Shown: in pieces, positions 39,674-49,687 of the stretch
How the letters are laid out: every line of letters begins with the position of its first letter
How positions within the stretch are numbered: the first letter of the stretch is position 1
Assembly: GCF_029537395.1 (NCBI RefSeq)
Contig: NZ_CP120677.1
Span: 434,001-498,000 of the forward strand
DNA from: Tissierella sp. Yu-01
Lineage (GTDB): Bacteria; Bacillota; Clostridia; Tissierellales; Tissierellaceae
DNA: 64,000 nucleotides
Direction of reading: 5' to 3'
Program-made: the position numbers and the translations under genes
Notes under the pieces: generated by a model
Database searches by the model: none
What the model saw: the letters and a program-made list of their open reading frames with translations, nothing else
What the model was told of the DNA's origin: nothing

Positions 39674-39759
39674 ATGACCTAACACAATGAACGATAGTGA
39701 ATTGATGTAGGTCAGATGTCGCGAAGTCTAAATCTTCGATTTAGTTAAGGTCGCCGACT
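39674..39759 (+). repeat. GACCTA double-hairpin repeat, copy 1 (16S-23S spacer)
   Basis: About 86 bases. First hairpin closes with TGACCTA and TAGGTCA. Second hairpin has CTAAATC/GATTTAG arms inside GTCG/CGAC ends. The same unit occurs at 43083, 43363 and 44157. Confidence 0.8.
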
Positions 39760-39811
39760 AATTACACTGAACATTGAAAACTACATGAAACAATATATAA
39801 AATTTTAGTTT

Positions 39812-42727
<2,916 letters not shown>

Positions 42728-42765
42728 ATATGACTAAAAATGATATATTGTTAAAAGTAGTTTTC

Positions 42766-42883
42766 GTCTGGTGACGATAGCAGGAGAGACACACCTGTTC
42801 CCATACCGAACACAGAAGTTAAGTCTCCTAACGCCGATGGTACTTGGGTGGTAACGCCCTGGGAGAGTAGGAAGTTGCCAGGC
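42766..42883 (+). rRNA. rrf: 5S ribosomal RNA
   Basis: About 118 bases: CTGGTGACGATAGC at the 5' end, CCCATACCGAACACAGAAGTT in the conserved loop, and GTTGCCAG pairing with the 5' end. Confidence 0.96.
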
Positions 42884-42912
42884 TCATAGGTAGAATACTA
42901 CCTATAGAATAT

Positions 42913-42987
42913 TCTTAGGTAGCTCAACGGTGGAGCACCCGGCTGTTAACCGGTAGGTTGTGGGTTCGAATCCCACCCTGAGAGCCA
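42913..42987 (+). tRNA. tRNA-Asn (GTT)
   Basis: Full cloverleaf, anticodon GTT, acceptor TCTTAGG/CCTGAGA, CCA encoded. Confidence 0.95.
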
Positions 42988-42991
42988 AAAT

Positions 42992-43080
42992 GCCGAAGTG
43001 GCGGAACTGGCAGACGCACAGGACTTAAAATCCTGCGGCCTTCACCGGTCGTACCGGTTCGATTCCGGTCTTCGGCACCA
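42992..43080 (+). tRNA. tRNA-Leu (TAA)
   Basis: Long variable arm, anticodon TAA, acceptor GCCGAAG/CTTCGGC, CCA encoded. Confidence 0.96.
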
Positions 43081-43082
43081 TA

Positions 43083-43168
43083 ATGACCTAACTTAACGAA
43101 TGATAATTAGTTTTAGTAGGTCAGATGTCGCGAAGTCTAAATCTTTGATTTAGTTAACGTAGCCGACT
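43083..43168 (+). repeat. GACCTA double-hairpin repeat, copy 2
   Basis: 86 bases between tRNA-Leu and initiator tRNA. Both hairpins intact. Reads TGACCTA...TAGGTCA then CTAAATC/GATTTAG, ending in AGCCGAC. Confidence 0.85.
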
Positions 43169-43182
43169 TTGCAATTTATTAT

Positions 43183-43259
43183 CGCGGGATGGAGCAGTCT
43201 GGCAGCTCGTCGGGCTCATAACCCGGAGGTCGTAGGTTCAAATCCTGCTCCCGCAACCA
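43183..43259 (+). tRNA. Initiator tRNA-fMet (CAT)
   Basis: Anticodon CAT. The first base C does not pair with A at the acceptor end, and three GC pairs adjoin the anticodon loop, both marks of the initiator. CCA encoded. Confidence 0.96.
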
Positions 43260-43283
43260 TTAAATTTAATTTTAACTTTTTAT

Positions 43284-43360
43284 GGCGGCGTAGCTCAGTT
43301 GGCTAGAGCATACGGTTCATACCCGTAGTGTCAGCGGTTCAAATCCGTTCGCCGCTACCA
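43284..43360 (+). tRNA. Elongator tRNA-Met (CAT)
   Basis: Anticodon CAT, acceptor GGCGGCG/CGCCGCT with one G-T pair, CCA encoded. Confidence 0.92.
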
Positions 43361-43362
43361 TA

Positions 43363-43510
43363 ATGACCTAACTTAACGAATGATAATGAGTTTTAGTAGG
43401 TCAGATGTCGCGAAGTCTAAATCTACTTGTGCCCAGCGATAGAAATATAGAAATCTTTGATTTCGTTATATTTCATCGAAAGGGTATTGATTTAGTTAAC
43501 GTAGCCGACT
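43363..43510 (+). repeat. GACCTA double-hairpin repeat, copy 3 with expanded hairpin
   Basis: Same unit as copy 2, but about 62 extra bases (43425-43487) interrupt the loop of the second hairpin. The extra piece itself folds: AGAAATATAGAAATC faces GATTTCGTTATATTTC. Confidence 0.85.
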
Positions 43511-43534
43511 TATTACATAATACAATTCTAATAT

Positions 43535-43609
43535 GGCCCCATGGTCAAGCGGTTAAGACATCGCCCTTTCACGGCGGTAACCCGGGTTCGAATCCCGGTG
43601 GGGTCACCA
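43535..43609 (+). tRNA. tRNA-Glu (TTC)
   Basis: Anticodon TTC, acceptor GGCCCCA/TGGGGTC, CCA encoded. Confidence 0.95.
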
Positions 43610-43630
43610 ATTTTATGATTTATTTAAGAT

Positions 43631-43706
43631 GGGCGCATAGCTCAGTTGGGAGAGCACCTGCCTTACAAGCAGGGGGTCACAGGTTCGAGCCCTGTTGTGC
43701 CCACCA
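43631..43706 (+). tRNA. tRNA-Val (TAC), copy 1
   Basis: Anticodon TAC, CCA encoded. Identical to the gene at 45263. Confidence 0.96.
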
Positions 43707-43726
43707 TTTATTTCTAAATATTTTGC

Positions 43727-43803
43727 GGCCTGGTAGTTCAGTTGGTTAGAATGCCAGCCTGTCACGCTGGAGGTCGAGGGTTCGAGTCCCTTCCAGGTCG
43801 CCA
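43727..43803 (+). tRNA. tRNA-Asp (GTC)
   Basis: Anticodon GTC, acceptor GGCCTGG/CCAGGTC, CCA encoded. Confidence 0.95.
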
Positions 43804-43895
43804 TTAAAACTATTAATTATGAACAATTAACAGTGACATAATAACTTATTTAATCATTCACTATTTATTAATACTGTTACTGTTCGCTAAAATTT

Positions 43896-43971
43896 GCTGG
43901 CGTAGCTCAATTGGCAGAGCAACTGACTTGTAATCAGTAGGTTGGGGGTTCAAGTCCTCTCGCCAGCTCCA
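43896..43971 (+). tRNA. tRNA-Thr (TGT)
   Basis: Anticodon TGT, acceptor GCTGGCG/CGCCAGC, CCA encoded. Confidence 0.96.
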
Positions 43972-43974
43972 AAT

Positions 43975-44059
43975 GGAAGTGTACCCAAGTGGCTAAAGGG
44001 GACGGACTGTAAATCCGTTAGCTAAGCTTTCAGTGGTTCGAATCCACTCACTTCCACCA
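43975..44059 (+). tRNA. tRNA-Tyr (GTA)
   Basis: Long variable arm, anticodon GTA, acceptor GGAAGTG/CACTTCC, CCA encoded. Confidence 0.96.
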
Positions 44060-44082
44060 TTTTTAAAATTTGTTAAAGACAT

Positions 44083-44156
44083 GCGGGTGTAGCTCAGTGG
44101 TAGAGCCCCAGCCTTCCAAGCTGGTTGCGAGGGTTCGATCCCCTTCACCCGCTCCA
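44083..44156 (+). tRNA. tRNA-Gly (TCC)
   Basis: Anticodon TCC, acceptor GCGGGTG/CACCCGC, CCA encoded. Confidence 0.96.
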
Positions 44157-44212
44157 TAATGACCTAACACAATAAGCGTCAGTGAATTGCATGTAGGTCA
44201 GATGTAGTAGCG
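44157..44212 (+). repeat. GACCTA repeat, copy 4, second hairpin replaced
   Basis: First hairpin (TGACCTA...TAGGTCA) is conserved. The second is replaced by the small hairpin GTAGT-AGCG-ACTAC. Confidence 0.75.
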
Positions 44213-44232
44213 ACTACTTAAACCTTATCTAT

Positions 44233-44309
44233 GCACCTATAGCTCAGTAGGATAGAGCAACGGACTTCTAATCCGTGTGCCGGGGGTTCGAATCCTCCTA
44301 GGTGCACCA
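44233..44309 (+). tRNA. tRNA-Arg (TCT)
   Basis: Anticodon TCT, acceptor GCACCTA/TAGGTGC, CCA encoded. Confidence 0.96.
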
Positions 44310-44329
44310 TCAAAAATACAAAAAAATAT

Positions 44330-44406
44330 TGGGGTGTAGCCAAGTCGGTAAGGCACCAGACTTTGACTCTGGCATTCCACAGGTTCGAGTCCTGTCACCC
44401 CAGCCA
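44330..44406 (+). tRNA. tRNA-Gln (TTG)
   Basis: Anticodon TTG, acceptor TGGGGTG/CACCCCA, CCA encoded. Confidence 0.95.
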
Positions 44407-44407
44407 T

Positions 44408-44562
44408 CATGATCCATTAGCTCAGTCGGCATAAGCAGGGGACCAAAATCGTGGTTTTCGATTTTGAGTACATCGCTTAAACCGGATTATTAAGCTTAAT
44501 GAAAACAGTTAACTTTTTACTGTAAAGAAACTAAATAACATGATCCATTAGCTCAGTCGGCA
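44408..44562 (+). repeat. tRNA-nested structured insert A (at tRNA-Lys)
   Basis: A 24-base piece covering the 5' end of tRNA-Lys to its D loop occurs twice (44408-44431 and 44539-44562, period 131). Between lie 107 bases that open with TAAGCAGGGGACCAAAATCG and fold: TAAGC (44432) with GCTTA (44475), CAAAATCG (44444) with CGATTTTG (44459). The second copy continues as the complete tRNA-Lys. No open reading frame or transposase is inside. A homologous insert lies at 44955. Confidence 0.85.
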
Positions 44563-44617
44563 GAGCACCTGACTTTTAATCAGGGTGTCCCGCGTTCGAG
44601 TCGCGGATGGATCACCA
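44542..44617 (+). tRNA. tRNA-Lys (TTT)
   Basis: Anticodon TTT, acceptor GATCCAT/ATGGATC, CCA encoded. Complete, although a copy of its 5' 21 bases lies 131 bases upstream. Confidence 0.96.
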
Positions 44618-44620
44618 ATT

Positions 44621-44709
44621 GGAGAGGTACCGAAGCGGTCATAACGGGGCGGTCTTGAAAACCGTTAGGGTGCAAGCCCACGTGGGTTCGAATCCCACCC
44701 TCTCCGCCA
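44621..44709 (+). tRNA. tRNA-Ser (TGA)
   Basis: Long variable arm, anticodon TGA, acceptor GGAGAGG/CCTCTCC, CCA encoded. Confidence 0.95.
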
Positions 44710-44719
44710 ATCACATTAT

Positions 44720-44810
44720 GGAGAAGTACTCAAGTGGCTGAAGAGGCTCCCCTGCTAAGGGAGTAGGTCCTTCACGGGGCGCGAGGGTTCAAATCCCTCC
44801 TTCTCCGCCA
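44720..44810 (+). tRNA. tRNA-Ser (GCT)
   Basis: Long variable arm, anticodon GCT, acceptor GGAGAAG/CTTCTCC, CCA encoded. Confidence 0.95.
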
Positions 44811-44834
44811 TATGTGCCTGTGAATGGCATATAG

Positions 44835-44911
44835 GGGCCTTTAGCTCAGTCGGTTAGAGCGCCCGGCTCATAACCGGTAGGTCCGGGGTTCGAGTCCCTG
44901 AAGGCCCACCA
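44835..44911 (+). tRNA. tRNA-Ile2 (CAT), copy 1
   Basis: Anticodon CAT in a body (GGGCCTTTAGCTCAG, GGCTCATAACC) like the isoleucine tRNA whose C34 is changed to lysidine by TilS. Identical to the gene at 45475. Met identity is the alternative. Confidence 0.85.
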
Positions 44912-44930
44912 TTTACATATTTTTCAAAAA

Positions 44931-45087
44931 CATGCCCGAATAGCTCAGTCGGTATAAGCAGGGGACCAAAATCGTTGTTTTCGATTTTGTGTACATCGCT
45001 TAATCCGTTTCAATAAAGCTTAACAGGTAAAATTAACTAATTACTGTCAGTAGCATTAAATAATATGCCCGAATAGCTCAGTCGGTA
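44931..45087 (+). repeat. tRNA-nested structured insert B (at tRNA-Phe)
   Basis: Twenty-three bases of the tRNA-Phe 5' region are duplicated (44932-44954 and 45065-45087, period 133) around a 110-base insert. It begins TAAGCAGGGGACCAAAATCG like insert A, with the same hairpins (TAAGC/GCTTA; CAAAATCG/CGATTTTG) and a related tail ending TAAATAATATG. Differences from insert A inside the hairpin lie only in the loop and one unpaired base. Confidence 0.85.
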
Positions 45088-45142
45088 GAGCAGTAGACTG
45101 AAAATCTACGTGTCGCTGGTTCGATTCCGGCTTCGGGCACCA
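45067..45142 (+). tRNA. tRNA-Phe (GAA)
   Basis: Anticodon GAA, acceptor GCCCGAA/TTCGGGC, CCA encoded. Complete despite the upstream partial copy. Confidence 0.96.
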
Positions 45143-45166
45143 TAACTATTCACTATAACTATCTTT

Positions 45167-45241
45167 AGGGGTGTAGTTCAGTGGTAGAACGTCGGTCTCC
45201 AAAACCGAATGTCGTGGGTTCAAATCCTGCCACCCCTGCCA
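45167..45241 (+). tRNA. tRNA-Trp (CCA)
   Basis: Anticodon CCA, acceptor AGGGGTG/CACCCCT, 3' CCA encoded. Confidence 0.95.
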
Positions 45242-45262
45242 GTTGTTTGAGGTTTATATAAT

Positions 45263-45338
45263 GGGCGCATAGCTCAGTTGGGAGAGCACCTGCCTTACAA
45301 GCAGGGGGTCACAGGTTCGAGCCCTGTTGTGCCCACCA
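45263..45338 (+). tRNA. tRNA-Val (TAC), copy 2
   Basis: Anticodon TAC. Identical to the copy at 43631, CCA encoded. Confidence 0.96.
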
Positions 45339-45364
45339 TTATGTTTTAACCATTTATATAATAT

Positions 45365-45441
<77 letters not shown>

Positions 45442-45474
45442 TGTTATATTAAATATAATCCCTATATTAAATAG

Positions 45475-45551
45475 GGGCCTTTAGCTCAGTCGGTTAGAGC
45501 GCCCGGCTCATAACCGGTAGGTCCGGGGTTCGAGTCCCTGAAGGCCCACCA
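45475..45551 (+). tRNA. tRNA-Ile2 (CAT), copy 2
   Basis: Identical to the gene at 44835. Last tRNA before the operon terminator. Confidence 0.85.
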
Positions 45552-45555
45552 TAAT

Positions 45556-45581
45556 AAACAGATCATTTGATCTGTTTTTTT
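45556..45581 (+). terminator. Terminator of the rRNA-tRNA block
   Basis: AAACAGATCA pairs with TGATCTGTTT around two T, then a T run. It is the only good terminator I see after the rRNA genes. Confidence 0.85.
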
Positions 45582-45638
45582 CATTTTTTGGATATTTCAA
45601 TCACTTTATGTCAATGATATATGGGTGAGGTGAAAATA

Positions 45639-46601
45639 ATGATAAAAGTTGGTTTTCCAAGAGGATTATATTACTATGATTACTATCCTTTGTGGAAGTC
45701 CTATTTCAATAGTCTCAATATTGAAGTTGTATCTTCTACAAAAACAAATAAGGATATATTAAATTTAGGCATTGAAAATTGTGTGGATGAAGCATGCTTA
45801 CCGATAAAGATATTTCATGGACATGTGAAATACTTAGAGGATAAGGTTGATTATATATTTATTCCTAAATATGTAAGTCTACATAAAAGAGAATATAATT
45901 GCCCTAAACATTTAGGTATAGCTCATATGGTATATCATAGCATAGATAATTTACCGTCTTTAATTACCCCTAAAATAGTACTGAAAAACAAAGAAGATTT
46001 TAAGGATGCTATTTATTCTGTAGGTAGAGTATTTACTAAAAACAAGAAAATACTAGATAAAGCATATGAAAAGGCATTAGAATCATATGAGGATCAATTG
46101 AATTGGATTAAAAGAGAAATAACACCTTTCATGATGAATAACGATTTGGAAAGCGAAAAAATAAGGATATTAATTTTAGGGCATCCATACAATATTTACG
46201 ATGATTTTGTTAACATGGGAATACTTAAAAAATTAAATGATCAGGATATTGAAATTATAACTTCTGAAGATGTTGATGAAAAAGAGTATAGGGAGTACTC
46301 TGACAACCTTAGAAAGAGAATATTTTGGACCCAAGGAAGAAAAATAATTGGTTCAGTATATGCATTAATTGAAAAGAAAAAGATCGATGGGATTATTTAT
46401 TTAAGTGCTTTTGGTTGTGGCCTAGATTCCGTATTGATGCATATGGTAGAACAAAAATCAAATAAGCATAATGTTCCAGTTATGACTATGACTTTTGATG
46501 AACAAACTGGCGAGGCAGGTTTTAATACAAGATTTGAAGCATTTATAGATATGATGAAATGGAGGTCTAAAGTTGAAGATAACATTTCCACACCTAGGTA
46601 A
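45639..46601 (+). CDS. DUF2229 protein, acyl-CoA dehydratase activase-related, subunit 1
   Basis: 320 residues. The start is this ATG with GGTGAGGTG six bases upstream. An ATG 18 bases earlier lies before that site. KVGFPRGLYYYDYYPLWKSY and Cys in ENCVDEACLPIK resemble the DUF2229 domain found in large YjiL-type activases. MTFDEQTGEAGFNTRFEAF is near the C-terminus, and the same motif recurs in the next gene. It is the first of three overlapping genes with an activase, so it likely functions with 2-hydroxyacyl-CoA dehydratase-type chemistry. Substrate unknown. Confidence 0.82.
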   Translation: MIKVGFPRGLYYYDYYPLWKSYFNSLNIEVVSSTKTNKDILNLGIENCVDEACLPIKIFHGHVKYLEDKVDYIFIPKYVSLHKREYNCPKHLGIAHMVYHSIDNLPSLITPKIVLKNKEDFKDAIYSVGRVFTKNKKILDKAYEKALESYEDQLNWIKREITPFMMNNDLESEKIRILILGHPYNIYDDFVNMGILKKLNDQDIEIITSEDVDEKEYREYSDNLRKRIFWTQGRKIIGSVYALIEKKKIDGIIYLSAFGCGLDSVLMHMVEQKSNKHNVPVMTMTFDEQTGEAGFNTRFEAFIDMMKWRSKVEDNISTPR

Positions 46602-47670
46602 TGTATATATAGCAGGAAAGGCTTTTTTAGAAGAATTAGGCCATGAGGTAATACCTCCACCAGTTTGTAGTAGAAAGACACTAGAAATAGGCATTAAAAA
46701 CTCTCCAGAAATGATGTGTCTTCCATTTAAAGTATTCATAGGCAACTATATTGAAAGCATTGAAAAAGGTGCGGATACAATACTAATCACTGGAAGTTGT
46801 GGTCCTTGTAGATTTGGATTATATTCTCTTATGCAAAGGGATATTCTTAGAAATTTAGGCTATAATGTAGATTTCATTGTCTTAGATTCATTCAAAGAAG
46901 GATTTTCTGATTTTAAAGCTAATATCAGTAAGTTAATTGGCTCAACTTCACCAGCTAAATTTTCTAAGGCTGCAAAGCTAGCAATGAAATTGATTAAGAT
47001 GACAGACAATTTAACGCAAGCTTCTAATTATATAAGAGCTTACGCTATAAATAAAAAAGAAGTAAATAAAATAATGGATAAATTCTATGAAAAAGCTGTA
47101 TTGACCTATGGTGCCAATGAGCTTGTTAATTTGATAAATAATACAGAGGAAGAGTTAAGAAGTGTGAAAATAAACAGTGATCTAAAACCATTAAAAATTG
47201 GTATTATAGGTGAAATATATACTATAATAGAACCTTTTGTTAATCTAGAAGTTGAAAGAAAACTCGGAGAACTTAATGTATTAGTTGATAAATCTCTTAC
47301 ACCAACTAAATGGTTTGATCACCATGTATTATCCTATCCTTTTGGATCTAAGTATGAAAATACCAAATATAAATTGGCAAAGCCATATATTGAAGATATG
47401 GTAGGTGGACATGGTAGAGAAACCGTGGGTAGTGCAATTTATTATAAAAATATGGGGTATGATGGAGTTATTCAAATATTACCTCTTAATTGTATGCCAG
47501 AAATAGTAGCAAAAAGTATTTTAAAAAGTGTATCTAGGGATTTAAACTTTCCAATTATGACACTAGTTGTAGATGAGATGACAGGTGAAGCAGGTTTTAA
47601 TACAAGGTTAGAAGCATTTACGGATTTAATTTCTAAAAGAAAAGAAGGGAGAAGAATAATCGTTGGATAA
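46573..47670 (+). CDS. DUF2229/2-hydroxyacyl-CoA dehydratase-like protein, subunit 2
   Basis: 365 residues, TTG start with GGAGG nine bases upstream, overlapping the previous gene by 29 bases. Conserved Cys are in PPVCSRKTLEIG, PEMMCLPFK and TGSCGPCRFG, probable Fe-S ligands. The C-terminal VDEMTGEAGFNTRLEAF parallels the upstream protein, so the two are paralogous. It resembles the D-component half of dehydratases and the second part of giant YjiL-type activases. It is likely part of one complex with both neighbours. Confidence 0.83.
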   Translation: MKITFPHLGNVYIAGKAFLEELGHEVIPPPVCSRKTLEIGIKNSPEMMCLPFKVFIGNYIESIEKGADTILITGSCGPCRFGLYSLMQRDILRNLGYNVDFIVLDSFKEGFSDFKANISKLIGSTSPAKFSKAAKLAMKLIKMTDNLTQASNYIRAYAINKKEVNKIMDKFYEKAVLTYGANELVNLINNTEEELRSVKINSDLKPLKIGIIGEIYTIIEPFVNLEVERKLGELNVLVDKSLTPTKWFDHHVLSYPFGSKYENTKYKLAKPYIEDMVGGHGRETVGSAIYYKNMGYDGVIQILPLNCMPEIVAKSILKSVSRDLNFPIMTLVVDEMTGEAGFNTRLEAFTDLISKRKEGRRIIVG

Positions 47671-48634
47671 CTATTATCTAGGTATAGATGTAGGTTCAGT
47701 TAGCACAAATATTGTGTTAATAGATGAAAACAATGAACCAATATTTAAGAAGTATTTAAGAACTCAAGGTAAACCAATAGATATGATTAAAGTAGGAATA
47801 AAAGAAGTAGCAGAAATGTATGGAGAAGATACCATTCAAGGTGTTGGAACTACAGGAAGTGGAAGATATTTAGCTTCAATAATAATAGGTGCTGATGAGG
47901 TAAAAAATGAGATAACGTCCCACGCTGTGGCATCTCTTACTTATAGACCAGATATAAAAACCATAATAGAGATTGGAGGACAGGATTCCAAAATAATAAT
48001 ACTTAGGGATGGAATTGTAGTTGATTTTGCCATGAATACAGTATGTGCAGCAGGTACTGGTTCATTTCTAGATAGGCAAGCACTTAGACTAGGTATTGAT
48101 ATCAGTGAATTTGGTGATTTAGCTATACAATCTGATAATTCTGTCAGAATAGCAGGACGATGCGCAGTATTTGCTGAATCTGATATGATACATAAGCAAC
48201 AACTTGGGCATAATCAAGCTGATATTATAAAAGGTTTGTGTCAAGCACTAACTAGAAATTATCTAAGTAATGTTGCAAAGGGTAAGGATCTACAACCTCC
48301 CATTATGTTTCAGGGAGGAGTAGCTGCAAATATAGGTATTAGAAAATCCTTTGAGACAGAATTAGAGCATGAAGTTATAATACCTCCTAATTTTGATGTT
48401 ATGGGGGCTATAGGAGCTGCAATCTTAGGGAAGGAAAAAGCGAGGCATCAAGGATATACTAACTTCAAAGGATTAGATATACACAAGAAAGATTATAATG
48501 TGAAAGGTTTTGAATGTGATGGATGTTCAAATTCGTGTGAGGTATTAGAGATAATAGAAGATGAAACCACACTTGCCAGATATGGCGATAAGTGTGGTAA
48601 ATGGTCATTTAATATTGTTTCAACGAATCATTAA
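47663..48634 (+). CDS. Acyl-CoA dehydratase activase (HgdC/BadF-type ATPase)
   Basis: 323 residues, TTG start, overlapping the preceding gene by eight bases. ASKHA ATPase fold: YLGIDVGSVSTNIVLID phosphate loop, IEIGGQDSKIII, and Cys128 (NTVCAAGTGSF) and Cys167 (AGRCAVFAESD), which match the two Cys that bridge a [4Fe-4S] cluster in the HgdC dimer. It drives electron transfer to the dehydratase. A Cys-rich tail (ECDGCSNSCE, GDKCGKW) is extra. It is the third gene of the unit, and no dehydratase A/B genes are beside it. Confidence 0.92.
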   Translation: MDNYYLGIDVGSVSTNIVLIDENNEPIFKKYLRTQGKPIDMIKVGIKEVAEMYGEDTIQGVGTTGSGRYLASIIIGADEVKNEITSHAVASLTYRPDIKTIIEIGGQDSKIIILRDGIVVDFAMNTVCAAGTGSFLDRQALRLGIDISEFGDLAIQSDNSVRIAGRCAVFAESDMIHKQQLGHNQADIIKGLCQALTRNYLSNVAKGKDLQPPIMFQGGVAANIGIRKSFETELEHEVIIPPNFDVMGAIGAAILGKEKARHQGYTNFKGLDIHKKDYNVKGFECDGCSNSCEVLEIIEDETTLARYGDKCGKWSFNIVSTNH

Positions 48635-49607
48635 TTATAATTGTCATTAAAGACTTAATATTTCTTATGCAATATTCTTGCGCAACCTTTAATAGTAAGA
48701 TATTCTTTGGCAATTCATATTTAGTACTATCTATAATGTCTTTAGATAGTACTAAATTATTCTTATTAATATAAAATCCTTTTTCAGTAGGAGATACCAT
48801 GCCTTGAAAACAATCAATTGCAAACTCAAATTTTCCATTACTGTCTATAATATACTTAAAATCCGTATCATAGTGAATTAGCTGTATAGAATTGTGATTT
48901 AATGCAAATCCATTTACTAATAATTGATCTCCATTAATAACAATATCATCAATCATAATACTTAGTTCACTTTCATTATGATTAAGATTAAATGTTTTTT
49001 TCTCATTTATAATATCGATTATCCCTAAGATATCTATCATATAATATAAGTCTTCATAATTATGAAGCATGATTTTATTAAGGAGAGCTTCATTCCTAGA
49101 TTTAATATAATCAAAATAAAAGTCTATACAATCCTTACCAGTAAACAAGTCATCTCTATATAGTCCTAAATATCTTTCTAAGGTCTTCAGCTTCAAATTC
49201 TCTAAACCAAGATAGTTTTTATTTTTCTTTACTAATCTAAATATATCCATAGATTTGCTGATATCTATAGAATAAGGAATTTCAAATGCAGAAAGTCTAC
49301 GATTTATAAAGGGGATATCGAAGGATTCTCCATTGTAGGTAATAATTTCATCATATAAAGGCAATATTTTAGATATTTTAATTAATAGTTCTTTTTCTTC
49401 TTTTATACTTTCTGCAAATATTTGTTTTAGTGCCCAGAGTTGTTTTTCTTTGTCATAATATTGAATACCTATTAGATAAATACTATTTCTACTTCTATCT
49501 AACCCCGTAGTTTCAATATCCATAAAGCATATATTTTTATCTTGAAAATATTTTTTGTAATTAATATCTCTACTAAATTCTTGTGCTATTTCTTTCAATT
49601 TAATCAC
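48609..49607 (-). CDS. YprB-like RNase H-fold exonuclease
   Basis: 332 residues. The DEDD-type nuclease core is FMDIETTGLDRSRNSIYLIG (first Asp and Glu), ITYNGESFDIPF (next Asp) and HNYEDLYYMID (last Asp). The C-terminal about 120 residues are unrecognised. YprB-type proteins are predicted 3'-5' exonucleases, with the in vivo role unclear. It overlaps the activase gene end by 26 bases (convergent). Confidence 0.87.
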   Translation of the reverse strand: MIKLKEIAQEFSRDINYKKYFQDKNICFMDIETTGLDRSRNSIYLIGIQYYDKEKQLWALKQIFAESIKEEKELLIKISKILPLYDEIITYNGESFDIPFINRRLSAFEIPYSIDISKSMDIFRLVKKNKNYLGLENLKLKTLERYLGLYRDDLFTGKDCIDFYFDYIKSRNEALLNKIMLHNYEDLYYMIDILGIIDIINEKKTFNLNHNESELSIMIDDIVINGDQLLVNGFALNHNSIQLIHYDTDFKYIIDSNGKFEFAIDCFQGMVSPTEKGFYINKNNLVLSKDIIDSTKYELPKNILLLKVAQEYCIRNIKSLMTIIINDSLKQY

Positions 49608-49663
49608 CTTATTTAATTGTATAATAAGATCTTAGGTTTGTACAATTAAAAAAAGCACAAGAA

Positions 49664-49687
49664 AATAGGTGCAAATTTGCACCTATT
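49664..49687 (-). terminator. Terminator after the Cys-rich gene
   Basis: Perfect 24-base palindrome AATAGGTGCAAA-TTTGCACCTATT with a T tail on the minus strand, overlapping the stop codon. Confidence 0.75.

Noticed and set aside
43405-43804. Open frames over the tRNA genes, for example one at 43613-43804 and a similar one at 45254-45442
   Set aside because: They are translations of tRNA genes on the other strand (well-known false proteins with GLEPPTS/NRARTCDPLL patterns); no RBS.
43083-44212. CRISPR-like array
   Set aside because: Only four irregularly spaced copies of a palindromic unit, separated by tRNA genes; no cas genes.
44408-45087. Group I intron in tRNA-Lys and tRNA-Phe
   Set aside because: The insert is in the D-loop region, not the anticodon loop, and a complete tRNA with its full 5' end follows, so nothing needs splicing.
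44408-45087. Prophage or genomic-island attachment site
   Set aside because: tRNA end duplications fit, but the inserts are about 110 bases with no integrase or cargo anywhere in the window.
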